Positions 16,648 through 24,840 of a DNA stretch of 64,000 bases are shown here, piece by piece. The stretch is taken from positions 1 through 64,000 of the forward strand of contig CALSLT010000047.1 in NCBI GenBank assembly GCA_943787265.1, written 5' to 3'. Every line of letters starts with the position of its first letter. Position 1 is the first letter of the stretch. The notes under the pieces were generated by a model. It did no database searches. It saw nothing but the letters and a program-made list of their open reading frames with translations, and had not been told where the DNA came from. A program made the translations under genes and the position numbers. The stretch is from an uncultured Planctomycetaceae bacterium (lineage in GTDB: Bacteria; Planctomycetota; Planctomycetia; Planctomycetales; Planctomycetaceae).

Positions 16648-17406
16648 TCAGGTGAGTTTTGCCGTCCACGATAGAAGGTTCTTGAAGAACGCAGCGTACA
16701 GATTTCCGACTTCGACATCTCCTGCGCCGTCCGCGCCAGCCGTCACTCGCTCCGTACCCCAGTCGACCATTGGGCCGATCCAGTGCGGCGCGACGTCCGT
16801 TGCCAGCGCCGCCGTCCTTCCCGCTCCGTGGTTTCCTGTTACGAGCATCGGTGCGGTCGATGATGGTTCGAGGCTCGGATTTGCTCCTGCGAAACTCGCT
16901 TCGAATCGCATCGATTGAAGAAGCGTTTGACTGTCCGGTTTTGGCGAGAATGAGTTGAAGCCACCGATCAATGGCGGACGTTCAGACCAGGGCAGACCGT
17001 CGGTAATCGGATGGGAGATGCCGGCCGGCTGCACGAACACCGGTTGATCGCAGTTACGGCGGTCGTCTTCGCTTGCGATTTCGACCGGCAGGGCATCAGC
17101 AATCGGAGTTCCGTCCCAGTCGCCTCCGAGGCCGTGGAATGACTCCCAGCCGCCAATCATCAAAAGGCCGGCACCGGCTTCCACACGTTTCACAATCTGA
17201 GTCTGCAAGGAAGCGTCCGCCTGATCGGCGGGGTAGTCGCTGAAGATGACCAAGTTGTATTCGGTCGTGAGTTCAGCGTCCGAGAGCGGTTGGTCACTCG
17301 AAACGTAGGTGAAATTCCAGCCCCAGGTCGTCATCAGTCCGGCCAGGTAGGCGGCCGCGCCGTCCAGCGAAGTGTCGCCGCAGTAGAGAATTTGAGGTTG
17401 GCTCAT
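16648..17406 (-). CDS. Class I glutamine-amidotransferase-like protein
   Basis: This 252-aa protein has no signal peptide. The fold signature of GATase1-like proteins is visible (QILYCGDTSLDGAAAYLAGL, YNLVIFSDYPADQ, GAGLLMIGGWESFHGLGGDW), but where class I amidotransferases have a nucleophilic Cys elbow this protein has IGGWESF, so glutamine hydrolysis is doubtful. It may be a non-catalytic or differently catalytic member. A near-terminal GAGRTAALATDVAPHW block is typical of planctomycete homologues annotated only as amidotransferase-like. The sigma-factor gene ends 26 bases upstream, suggesting one transcript. Confidence 0.7.
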   Translation of the reverse strand: MSQPQILYCGDTSLDGAAAYLAGLMTTWGWNFTYVSSDQPLSDAELTTEYNLVIFSDYPADQADASLQTQIVKRVEAGAGLLMIGGWESFHGLGGDWDGTPIADALPVEIASEDDRRNCDQPVFVQPAGISHPITDGLPWSERPPLIGGFNSFSPKPDSQTLLQSMRFEASFAGANPSLEPSSTAPMLVTGNHGAGRTAALATDVAPHWIGPMVDWGTERVTAGADGAGDVEVGNLYAAFFKNLLSWTAKLT

Positions 17407-17432
17407 GTTGGATGTCCGGTTTCAAAATCATA

Positions 17433-18110
17433 CTACTCAGAGGCGTCGACACTGCGTTGCCAGAGAGTGCGAATAAGCTGAAGCTTACGCTCGACGGTTC
17501 GCGGAACGCACTCAAGTTTCTCCGCAATTTCGTCGTTCGTGAAGCCTTCGAGCTTCCACAACGCCACTGACTGCAGGGTGTCGTCCTCAAGTCGCGCGAG
17601 TAGTGCCTGAAATTCGTCAGCGATCTGTGCTGCGAATTCAGGCGTTGGTTCCTGGCTGATGATTTCTTCGAATTCGAGTGTGCCCGATCCGGCCTTCGAT
17701 TTGTCGGAGCTGGATTGTGAATTCTCTTTTTGTGAATTGTCGACGACCGAGCTCTGCGATGCCGCGTGCCCAGTTCCGCCGCGTTTCTGGCGATTGTGAT
17801 AGCGGATCAGATCGACGGCCTTGTGAGCCGTGATCGAGACCAGCAGCGGCCAGAGATTCTCTCGGTCGACAAGTTGGGTGAATCGACCGGCTTCGGCTCC
17901 CTGGCAGAAACTGTGGAATGCGCTCAGCGCCACATCCTCTTCGTCGGCCATGCGCTTCGGCATGCCCTGCAGTTTTTCGCGAGCCATGCCGACCATGCGG
18001 CGGAAGTAAAGTTCCCACAGGCTTTGTGCTGCTTTGGACTCGCCGTCCTTCAGGTGTTGAATCAGACGCGTGACGGTCCCTTGCGGTGAGTCGTCGAGTT
18101 CTGATTCCAT
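17433..18110 (-). CDS. ECF-type RNA polymerase sigma factor
   Basis: This 225-aa protein has sigma region 2 at about 20-110 (AAQSLWELYFRRMVGMAREKL, then LWPLLVSITAHKAVDLIRYHNRQKRGG) and region 4 at about 165-220 (SVALWKLEGFTNDEIAEKLE, CVPRTVERKLQLIRTLW, a helix-turn-helix). A 40-residue Ser/Gly/Gln-rich linker joins them. It directs core polymerase to a specific promoter set. No anti-sigma factor or Ser/Thr kinase gene, the usual partners in planctomycetes, is adjacent. The aminotransferase lies upstream and the amidotransferase-like gene downstream. Confidence 0.9.
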   Translation of the reverse strand: MESELDDSPQGTVTRLIQHLKDGESKAAQSLWELYFRRMVGMAREKLQGMPKRMADEEDVALSAFHSFCQGAEAGRFTQLVDRENLWPLLVSITAHKAVDLIRYHNRQKRGGTGHAASQSSVVDNSQKENSQSSSDKSKAGSGTLEFEEIISQEPTPEFAAQIADEFQALLARLEDDTLQSVALWKLEGFTNDEIAEKLECVPRTVERKLQLIRTLWQRSVDASE

Positions 18111-18181
18111 GCTGGCGATTCCGCGAAACTGGAGCAGGGCAGGGGGCGCCTATAGTAGCCGTCATGACGCAACGGTCAGAT

Positions 18182-19417
18182 TCACTCGTCGTCGTCCGGA
18201 CCTTGTTTCAGACATCGTCCAATCTGACGCACAGCTTGCCGAAGCCGTTGAGCGTTCTCGACGATTGCCAGGCGGAGATAGCCTTCTCCGTCGGGGCCGA
18301 AGCCGCCACCGGGGCTGACGGCGACGCCAGCTTCTTCGATCAGCTTCATCGCGAAATTGATCGAGCCCATTTCCCGCCACGGTTCTGGAATCTTTGCCCA
18401 CACGAACATCGTGGCTTTGGGCGGTTCGATTTCCCAGCCGAGACGCGTTAGTCCATCGCAAAGTGCGTCGCGACGATTCTGATATTCGGCAGCGACAGCG
18501 TCGACGGCGTCATCGCAGTGTCTCATGGCGACGATGGCGGCGATCTGAGCTGCCTGAAAGATTCCGTAGTCGTAGTAGCCTTTGATGGTTGCGAGAGCTC
18601 GGACCATTTCGGGGTTGCCTGCGCAGAAGCCGATTCTCCAGCCGGCCATGCTGTAGCCCTTGCTCATCGTCGTGAATTCGACGCCGACGTCTTTTGCGCC
18701 GGGCGTCGAAAGGAAGCTCGGAGCCTTGTAGCCGTCGAAGCAGATGTCAGCGTACGCGAAGTCGCTGATCACCATGAAGTTGTATTTTTTGGCGAGGACA
18801 ACCAGCTCGGCATAGAATTCCTGCTCAACGCAAGTCGTCGACGGATTGTGCGGGTAGTTGACGATGACCAGCTTCGGAGCGGGAAAAAGGTGCTCGCAGG
18901 TGTACGTGATTCGTTCGAGAAAATGCTGAGGATCGCGGCAGTCCAGACTGATCACGTTTCCGGCGGAAAGTACGACGGCGTAAACGTGAATCGGGAAGCT
19001 GGGAGCTGGGACGATCGCCGTATCGCCAGGGCCCATCAGAGCGAGGCAAAGGTGGCTGAAGCCTTCTTTCGAACCAAGGCACGCGATGATTTCGCTGTTT
19101 GGGTCGAGGTCGACGTCGTACTTGCGCGAGTACCGAGCGGCGACTTCCTTTCTCAGATTGCCGATTCCGTTTGAAACGGAGTAGCGATGGTTTCGGGAAT
19201 CGGAAATCGCTTCGGCCAGCTTTTCGCTGATGAGCGGATCGGGGGCTTCGGTCGGGTTGCCCATGCCGAGGTCAATCACGTCGACGCCGGCGACGCGTTT
19301 GTCGTACTTCAGCTTGTTGATTTTGCCGAACATGTACGGCGGCAGGCGTTTGACGCGGTCTGCAACCGGGATAGTAAACGGCTGATCTTCGAACGGAACT
19401 TCTGATTCGCTGCGCAT
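18182..19417 (-). CDS. Class I/II PLP aminotransferase (AlaC/DapL-like)
   Basis: This 411-aa aminotransferase has [12 protein letters not shown] near the N-terminus, [20 protein letters not shown] (PLP phosphate site), [23 protein letters not shown] (Asp and Tyr holding PLP), and [16 protein letters not shown] with the Schiff-base Lys. The close spacing of motifs matches alanine/glutamate-pyruvate aminotransferases of the AlaC group and, less closely, LL-diaminopimelate aminotransferase. Reaction: amino-group transfer between an amino acid and a 2-oxo acid in the cytoplasm. It heads the minus-strand run; the sigma gene starts 71 bases after its stop. Confidence 0.88.
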   Translation of the reverse strand: MRSESEVPFEDQPFTIPVADRVKRLPPYMFGKINKLKYDKRVAGVDVIDLGMGNPTEAPDPLISEKLAEAISDSRNHRYSVSNGIGNLRKEVAARYSRKYDVDLDPNSEIIACLGSKEGFSHLCLALMGPGDTAIVPAPSFPIHVYAVVLSAGNVISLDCRDPQHFLERITYTCEHLFPAPKLVIVNYPHNPSTTCVEQEFYAELVVLAKKYNFMVISDFAYADICFDGYKAPSFLSTPGAKDVGVEFTTMSKGYSMAGWRIGFCAGNPEMVRALATIKGYYDYGIFQAAQIAAIVAMRHCDDAVDAVAAEYQNRRDALCDGLTRLGWEIEPPKATMFVWAKIPEPWREMGSINFAMKLIEEAGVAVSPGGGFGPDGEGYLRLAIVENAQRLRQAVRQIGRCLKQGPDDDE

Positions 19418-19717
19418 TTTGGGGTAACCCTGTGTGGTGAGGCAGATTCCCGGGCGGGAACGAGGCGGATTCTAGCAGCCCGTGAAATCCGTGAAAGCTT
19501 GGATTTCATCGGACTTTGTGCAGACCGAACTGAGCGTATTTGACATTTCTGGGTCCAGGCATGGCCAGATTTATGCGACACCTGTCGCCCCGAAAGTGTT
19601 CACTCGGAAGTCCTTGGCTATACTCAGGCCGTATTCAAAATCGCCTTGAAGATTCCGCCGGCCGAAGTTTCACCCTTCTGCCCGTGATTTTCGCACTTTC
19701 GCCTGGAGTACTCACCC
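19418..19717. promoter_or_regulatory. Divergent promoter region between aminotransferase and DSD1-like genes
   Basis: This stretch of 300 bases separates two divergent genes and must hold both promoters. GAAATCC (19485-19491) and GGATTTC (19502-19508) form a perfect inverted repeat with a 10-base spacer on the aminotransferase side, a possible operator or leader hairpin. TATACT at 19619-19624 is a candidate -10 for the rightward gene, without a clear -35. Both calls rest on pattern alone. Confidence 0.35.
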
Positions 19718-20818
19718 GTGACGCAGTCTCTGATCGGAACTCACAAGCAGGAGCTGGACACTCCGATTCTCTGCATCGATCTCGACACGATGGATGCGAA
19801 CATGAAAAGCATGTCCGACTTCATCAAGTCGCGAGGCAAGGAATGGCGGCCGCACCAGAAGTGCCACAAAACGCCGGCTATTGCCTGGAAGCAGATGGAG
19901 TACGGGGCGATCGGCGTGACCTGCGCCAAAGTTTCCGAAGCCGAAGTCATGGCCGCTGCGGGGATCGAAGACATCCTCATCGCGAATATGATCGTTGGTA
20001 AGCGGAAGGTTGAACGTGTTGCTGCCCTGTGTCAGCACGCGGACCCGATCGTCGCTGTCGACCACTTCGCGCAGGTCGAACCTCTGGCCGCGGCATGTCA
20101 CGCTCGCGGAGTTCTTTGCCGAGTCATCATTGAAGTCAACATTGGTCTGGACCGAGTCGGCTGCCGCCCGGGGGCGGACACACTTGAGCTGGCGAAGGCC
20201 ATCGACCGGCTGGAAGGCGTCGACATCGTCGGAATCATGGGCTACGAGGGGCACTTGCTGTGCATTCCGGATCAGGTCGAAAAACGCGAAAAGATCGAAC
20301 ACGGCATGAACGTGCTGAAGCACTGTCGCGACCTGCTGCTCGAAGCAAATTTGGATTGCTCCATTGTCAGCGCCGGCGGAACAGGTTCGTACCAGATTAC
20401 GTCTGACTGCGAAGGCGTCACCGAACTGCAATGCGGTGGCGGCATCTTCGCCGATCCGTTCTACAGAAATCAGTGCGCTGTAGAGGGACTTGAATACGCA
20501 CTCACAATTCTGGCAACCGTCGTCAGCCGTCCGGTGCTTGAACGAGCCGTCCTGGACTCTGGCCGGAAAACCCACTTTCCGGATCAGGAACCGGCAATTG
20601 TCAAAGGTCACCCAGGAGCGACAGTCACGCGGGTCAGCGCCGAGCATTGCCAGCTTGACCTGGAAGGCGAGTCACGCAACTTGAAGATCGGCGACAAGGT
20701 CGAACTGATCGTCGGCTACGCAGACCACACATCAGTTTTGCACGACGCCTTCTACGGCTTCCGCAACGACATTCTGGAAACCGTCTGGCCCATCGCCGGC
20801 CGCGGGAAACTGCAGTAA
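19718..20818 (+). CDS. DSD1-family PLP enzyme (D-threonine aldolase / D-serine dehydratase-like)
   Basis: This 366-aa fold-III PLP enzyme starts at GTG 19718, followed by TQSLIGTHKQELDTPILCID. The PLP Lys lies in WRPHQKCHKT; the barrel continues with YGAIGVTCAKVSEAEVMAAA and RVIIEVNIGLDRVGC, and the C-terminal beta domain has LKIGDKVELIVGYADHTSVL. Relatives split D-threonine or deaminate D-serine using a metal held by an H-x-C or H-x-D pair; here that segment reads YADHTSVLHD, so a canonical pair is not evident and the substrate is uncertain. It stands alone, divergent from the aminotransferase. Confidence 0.82.
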   Translation: MTQSLIGTHKQELDTPILCIDLDTMDANMKSMSDFIKSRGKEWRPHQKCHKTPAIAWKQMEYGAIGVTCAKVSEAEVMAAAGIEDILIANMIVGKRKVERVAALCQHADPIVAVDHFAQVEPLAAACHARGVLCRVIIEVNIGLDRVGCRPGADTLELAKAIDRLEGVDIVGIMGYEGHLLCIPDQVEKREKIEHGMNVLKHCRDLLLEANLDCSIVSAGGTGSYQITSDCEGVTELQCGGGIFADPFYRNQCAVEGLEYALTILATVVSRPVLERAVLDSGRKTHFPDQEPAIVKGHPGATVTRVSAEHCQLDLEGESRNLKIGDKVELIVGYADHTSVLHDAFYGFRNDILETVWPIAGRGKLQ

Positions 20819-20839
20819 CGACACCCGAAGGGTAAGTCG

Positions 20840-20905
20840 GCAATCATGTCACCTCGCCCCCTTGGGGGAGAGGTCGCGGTCTCAGCCGCGGGTGAGGGGG
20901 ATTTT
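20840..20905. repeat. REP-like GC-rich palindrome
   Basis: An inner hairpin CTCGCCCCCTTGGGGGAGAG is enclosed by CACCTCGC ... GGGTGAGGGGG arms. Such short GC-rich palindromes are common as dispersed extragenic repeats in bacteria. It lies 20-90 bases after the DSD1-like stop and may also terminate its transcript. Confidence 0.6.
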
Positions 20906-21018
20906 TCCGATCCATGCCTCGTGTCCCCCCATAAGCTGGCATACCCGTCATCGGCAGAGTTCGACTACAAACTCGCCCGCACACAACCGCTCAAACCTCC
21001 TAACAGGATCGAATTCGC

Positions 21019-22278
21019 ATGGATGCGAACATTCTGCCGTTGACCTTACCGGCTGTCGAAAAACGAGAACACTTCATTCCCGTGCGAAAGGCCGATCTTA
21101 TCCGGCTGCTCGCCGACGATGATTCGCTGTCTGACCAGGAACGCTCGCAATTTCTGGACCTCTGTCGGATGCTCGAAGCGACGTTCCACTTCGAATATCA
21201 CGATGAGCTGGAGAAACTGAAGGACGCTTACGCCGCGTTCGACCCCGATCGAGATACTGTCGACAATGAATTGTTACGGGCCCATTCAAATGACGGAGAC
21301 GTGGCGGCGCTCTTTGAGCACATGGTGACCTTGCTGGAACGTGCCAACTTTCGGCATCTGGACCAGGAAGAGATTGAAGCCGCGCTGAACGATACCACCG
21401 ACTGGGGAGTCCGTCTGGACGTTGACTTCGACGTCTTCGAACGCCTTGAGGTCTACTCGCGCGGCGAAGTGACAACGACACGAACAGTTCGAAACTTCCG
21501 CACGCTGTTCAAGAAGCAGGAAGTCGAGGTCCCGATTTACCAGCGGCTGGTGATCATCTTCCGGCTGAAGGATCACGAGCGGCTGGCGGCGCAGGCAAAC
21601 CTCGACGCCGTGACGCTGAAGATTTTTAAAAACATTCCGCGAGTCGACCTGGAGATGCTGTTTCCCGGCACGAAGGTCTGCATGACGCTGCTGGATCGAG
21701 CAAAGATTCTGCTGCCGACGATCTCCGGCGTTGTGGTCACCATCGGAAAGATCATCAACAACGCAGTGGGGATGCTGGCTTCGGGCATGTCCGGAGTTCT
21801 GGCCTTCCTCGGTCTGATCGGCGGAACCGTCGGTTACGGCGTGAAATCGTTCTTTGGCTATCTCCGAGCCAAAGACAAGTACCAGCTCAACCTGACAAAA
21901 AACCTGTACTACCAGAATCTCGACAACAACGCCGGAGTGCTGTTCCGCCTGCTCGACGAAGTGGAAGAACAGGAATTCCGGGAAGCAATCCTCGCCTACT
22001 CACTGCTTCGCCGAGAAGCGCCGTCCGGTGGCTGGACTCAGGATGAACTCGACCGCCGCGCCGAATCCTTCCTTGTGGAGCAAGCTGGAGTCGACATCGA
22101 CTTCGAAGTCGACGACGCCTTGGCCAAACTGAAACGTCTCGGTCTGGCCCTCGAAACGCCAACCGGCCGCTACATCGCCATCCAACTCCCCGAAGCCCTG
22201 GTACGCCTCGACGCAGCTTGGGACGCGTTCTTCGACTTTCCGGCCGGAGATTCAGAAGTCGCTGCCGCAGTTGCCTGA
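21019..22278 (+). CDS. DUF3754 (TMEM143-like) membrane-associated protein
   Basis: This 419-aa protein starts MDANILPLTLPAVEKREHFI. Features of DUF3754 are present: the EKREHFIPVRKADLIRLL opening, YSRGEVTTTRTVRNF, KKQEVEVPIYQRLVIIFRLK, and KIFKNIPRVDLEMLFPGTKV. A hydrophobic stretch at about 235-285 (LLPTISGVVVTIGK, AFLGLIGGTVGYG) suggests one or two membrane segments. A basic, Tyr-rich segment (LNLTKNLYYQNLDNNAGV) follows and is strongly conserved in the family. The function is unknown; the mitochondrial homologue TMEM143 is also uncharacterised. It is monocistronic as far as can be seen. Confidence 0.85.
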   Translation: MDANILPLTLPAVEKREHFIPVRKADLIRLLADDDSLSDQERSQFLDLCRMLEATFHFEYHDELEKLKDAYAAFDPDRDTVDNELLRAHSNDGDVAALFEHMVTLLERANFRHLDQEEIEAALNDTTDWGVRLDVDFDVFERLEVYSRGEVTTTRTVRNFRTLFKKQEVEVPIYQRLVIIFRLKDHERLAAQANLDAVTLKIFKNIPRVDLEMLFPGTKVCMTLLDRAKILLPTISGVVVTIGKIINNAVGMLASGMSGVLAFLGLIGGTVGYGVKSFFGYLRAKDKYQLNLTKNLYYQNLDNNAGVLFRLLDEVEEQEFREAILAYSLLRREAPSGGWTQDELDRRAESFLVEQAGVDIDFEVDDALAKLKRLGLALETPTGRYIAIQLPEALVRLDAAWDAFFDFPAGDSEVAAAVA

Positions 22279-22411
22279 TGGTTGTGCGACCACACGATTT
22301 GGATGGGAATGGAACGGAAGAATAGAACGCTGGGACAAGCGCCGCGCAATTCCGGCAGTCTGTTTTGCCGTCCAGTCGGAACTACGGGGAGCTTGGTCCG
22401 GCCTTTTTTCT

Positions 22412-22930
22412 TTATTGCCAGCCAATTCCCAACTCTTCGCTGAGAATGGCTTTGAAGTCAGTAAGACGGATGAGGACATTTCCGAGTGTTCGGTTGCCTC
22501 GAGCTAAAGCGATGCAGGCAGCGCCCGTGACCGTGAGTAACTCGTTCCATTCGTGGTCAGCGTGCATGCAAAGGATGGCGGGAGCTGACTCGATTGCAGC
22601 AAAGTAGCCGTCAGCTATCTCCGGCGGGGGCGCAGAATTATCCATCCTGCAGAGTTCAACGGTAGCCAGCAATCCGAAGCAGTTCCAATCAAGTTTGCGA
22701 CTCAAACGTGCGGCATTGAGTAAATGCGGCACGACCGCGTATGACGCTGAATCTACATCTCCTTGATGATGCAATTCGTCCCACAACTCCAGCCATCGCT
22801 CTTTTGGCAGTCCATTTTCGTACAACTCTCGCAGAAAAGGGGTTGCGTCGAAGTGCAGATGATACCCGCCTTTGTACGTCTGCCACCGAAGATCATCCAG
22901 TGGCAGCATCGATTTAGAATTATGGGACAT
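22412..22930 (-). CDS. Uncharacterised 172-aa cytoplasmic protein, HEAT-like
   Basis: I do not recognise a named family with confidence. The protein has no signal or membrane segment. It begins with LPLDDLRWQTYKGGYHLHFD, then LELWDELHHQGDVDSASYAV and VPHLLNAARLSRKLDW. Proteins with a similar ELHHQGDVxxASYAAVPHL segment occur as small helical, HEAT-repeat-like proteins near toxin or SMI1-type genes; that comparison is from memory and no toxin lies nearby. Coding is supported by full length, composition and lack of a better overlapping frame. Confidence 0.6.
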   Translation of the reverse strand: MSHNSKSMLPLDDLRWQTYKGGYHLHFDATPFLRELYENGLPKERWLELWDELHHQGDVDSASYAVVPHLLNAARLSRKLDWNCFGLLATVELCRMDNSAPPPEIADGYFAAIESAPAILCMHADHEWNELLTVTGAACIALARGNRTLGNVLIRLTDFKAILSEELGIGWQ

Positions 22931-23006
22931 AACCCTGATTGATCATGATAGATACTTGCGGCGAATTGTCGCGACCAGCGGCGATATGTCAGTCGGCGGT
23001 CCCATA

Positions 23007-24236
23007 CTACTTGCCGATGCAGTAGAGGTTTTTGGTTGAGCGGATGAAGAGTTGGCCGCCGCTCGGGGTGATGGAGGCTCGGAAGATTTCTTCGTCGTCT
23101 TTCAGCAGGTTGCAGCGGCTGACGATTTTTGGGGTGTCGGCCGGTTCGACGACGAGGGCTTCTCCGCCGTCTTCGATGAAGGCGACCAGACCGTCGTAGG
23201 CGACCGGGCTGGCGGTTACTGTTCCGCCGATTCGTTCCTGCCAGTGTTCTTTGCCAGTCGTGGCGTCGTAGCAGGTCAGGATTCCGCCTCGCATGCTCAT
23301 GGCGAGAACGTAGTTGCCAACAACGATGGGCGATGGCAGGTCTCGACCTTTGCGGCCTTTACTCCAGACGACGTTGCTGGCGGTGACGTCTCCCGATCCG
23401 CCTGGTTTGACGGCGAAGATCGCGGGCCCGCGGCCAGGAATCACGTAGACAAGACCGTTGCCTGGAGTGACGGTTGGTGTGCCTCTGCCATTGGTGCCAG
23501 AAACTCGCCAGTATTCTTCTCCGTTGGTTGGGTTGTAACCTCGGATTCCGGTATGACCCTGCACGACCATTTCGCTGCGACCGGCGGCTTCGATCAGGAT
23601 CGGGCTGCTCCAGCCTCGTTGTCGTTCGCGAGGCGTCGTCCAGAGTGTTTCTCCTGTGAGCTTGTCGACGGCCAGCAGGAAGCCTTTTTCGTCAGAGTCG
23701 CAATTCTGGATGAGCATATTGTCGATCAGGATCGGACTGGCAGCGGTTCCCCACGGTCCCGGGAATTCTCCCAGGTCACGATTCCAGAGCTGTTTGCCGT
23801 CCATCGTCAGGCAGAACAATCCGCCGCCCTGGCCGAAGAAGCACCACACTCGTTCGCCGTCGGTGACGCAGGTGGATGACGCCCAGCCGTTCATGACGTG
23901 GGATGCCTCCGGAGTGCCTTTCCACAGGCTGGTCTGCCAGACGATGTCGCCGGTGTTTCGGTCGACGCAGAGTGCGACTCGTTCGGCACCGCGGCTAAGA
24001 GCGGCCGTTAAGAACAATCGTTCGCCCCAGATGACCGGCGACGATTGACCGGCTCCGGGAAGCGGAGTGGTCCACTTAATATCGGCAGGACTCCACTTGC
24101 GCGGGAATCCCGTTTCGTCTGAGTGCCCGTCCTGGTTCGGTCCTCGCCAGCGAGGCCAGTTGGAATCGGCAGATGTAGTGTCGAAGGCGGTCAGGGCGAA
24201 GCAAGCCAGGCAGGCAAGGGCGGTGAGTCTCGACAC
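23007..24236 (-). CDS. Secreted PQQ-type (BamB-like) beta-propeller protein
   Basis: This 409-aa protein has a signal peptide (MSRLTALACLACFALTAFDTTSA) followed by NWPRWRGPNQDGHS, the standard opening of planctomycete outer-membrane-assembly-like propellers. Repeats read as D-x-x-TGxxxW blades: DRNTGDIVWQTSLW, DKLTGETLWTT, NPTNGEEYWRVSG, DATTGKEHWQERIGG. PQQ-dependent dehydrogenase catalytic residues are not evident, so binding or scaffolding is more likely than catalysis. A homologue of similar layout lies at 49220-50506. The start is the first Met before the signal peptide. Confidence 0.87.
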   Translation of the reverse strand: MSRLTALACLACFALTAFDTTSADSNWPRWRGPNQDGHSDETGFPRKWSPADIKWTTPLPGAGQSSPVIWGERLFLTAALSRGAERVALCVDRNTGDIVWQTSLWKGTPEASHVMNGWASSTCVTDGERVWCFFGQGGGLFCLTMDGKQLWNRDLGEFPGPWGTAASPILIDNMLIQNCDSDEKGFLLAVDKLTGETLWTTPRERQRGWSSPILIEAAGRSEMVVQGHTGIRGYNPTNGEEYWRVSGTNGRGTPTVTPGNGLVYVIPGRGPAIFAVKPGGSGDVTASNVVWSKGRKGRDLPSPIVVGNYVLAMSMRGGILTCYDATTGKEHWQERIGGTVTASPVAYDGLVAFIEDGGEALVVEPADTPKIVSRCNLLKDDEEIFRASITPSGGQLFIRSTKNLYCIGK

Positions 24237-24382
24237 AGGAAGTCTCCGAAGTGGGTGGGAAGGTCTGGTGGCAATGGCAACAGTTTTAGCGGATGGGAAT
24301 CAGCAATTTACAGCGAAGCGGACAGAAATCCGTTCGGCGACGCAGGACCGGTCGAAGCGACTTCGAAGTATTCATTGACGTT

Positions 24383-24607
24383 TTAATAGCCAGCATCGTC
24401 GGGCGGTTCGTCCAATTCATCTTCGAAGATCTTTTCGGCAAGTTTATCGGCTGAGATCGGTTCGACGATGGCGTACTTGCCGTCGCTCCACCTCAGCAGG
24501 TCGACCTGCTGGCAGCGTTCACTGCAGAACGGAAAGGTTTTGGACTCGGTGGCGGCGGTCGCCGATAACTCGATCTCGCAGATCGGGCAGGATGGAAGTC
24601 GGACCAC
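24383..24607 (-). CDS. yacG: DNA gyrase inhibitor YacG
   Basis: This 74-aa zinc protein has ligands SCPICEIEL and FCSERCQQVDLLRW, the CxxC...CxxxC layout of YacG. An acidic tail (FEDELDEPPDD) follows, also typical. E. coli YacG binds GyrB and blocks DNA binding by gyrase. GTG at 24607 is the start, since the first zinc knuckle begins seven residues later. In many bacteria yacG lies beside coaE; here it does not. Confidence 0.9.
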   Translation of the reverse strand: MVRLPSCPICEIELSATAATESKTFPFCSERCQQVDLLRWSDGKYAIVEPISADKLAEKIFEDELDEPPDDAGY

Positions 24608-24840
24608 GAAATCTTTCTCCGGGTAGTGCTTGGGTTTCGTCAGGATGTGTATCGATAGGCCATCGTGCTATGAGCGGCAAGCGTTCTGCATGATAATCGT
24701 CGAGACGGCAGAAAAGATCGACGGTTTTGTATAGCGGCCAGACAAGTAGTTGCCTGGAACGTCAGATCAAATCTTTGCGAATGACGCTTCGATTTTCAGA
24801 ATCCGCAGTCGACGTTCAACGATCGATCGGAAAGTTAACA

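Noticed and set aside
18518-19174. Plus-strand frame of 218 codons
   Set aside because: It is antisense to the aminotransferase gene, whose PLP motifs are complete.
19538-19543. TTGACA as a -35 box for the DSD1-like gene
   Set aside because: No TATAAT-like hexamer follows at 16-18 bases, and it lies 175 bases from the start.
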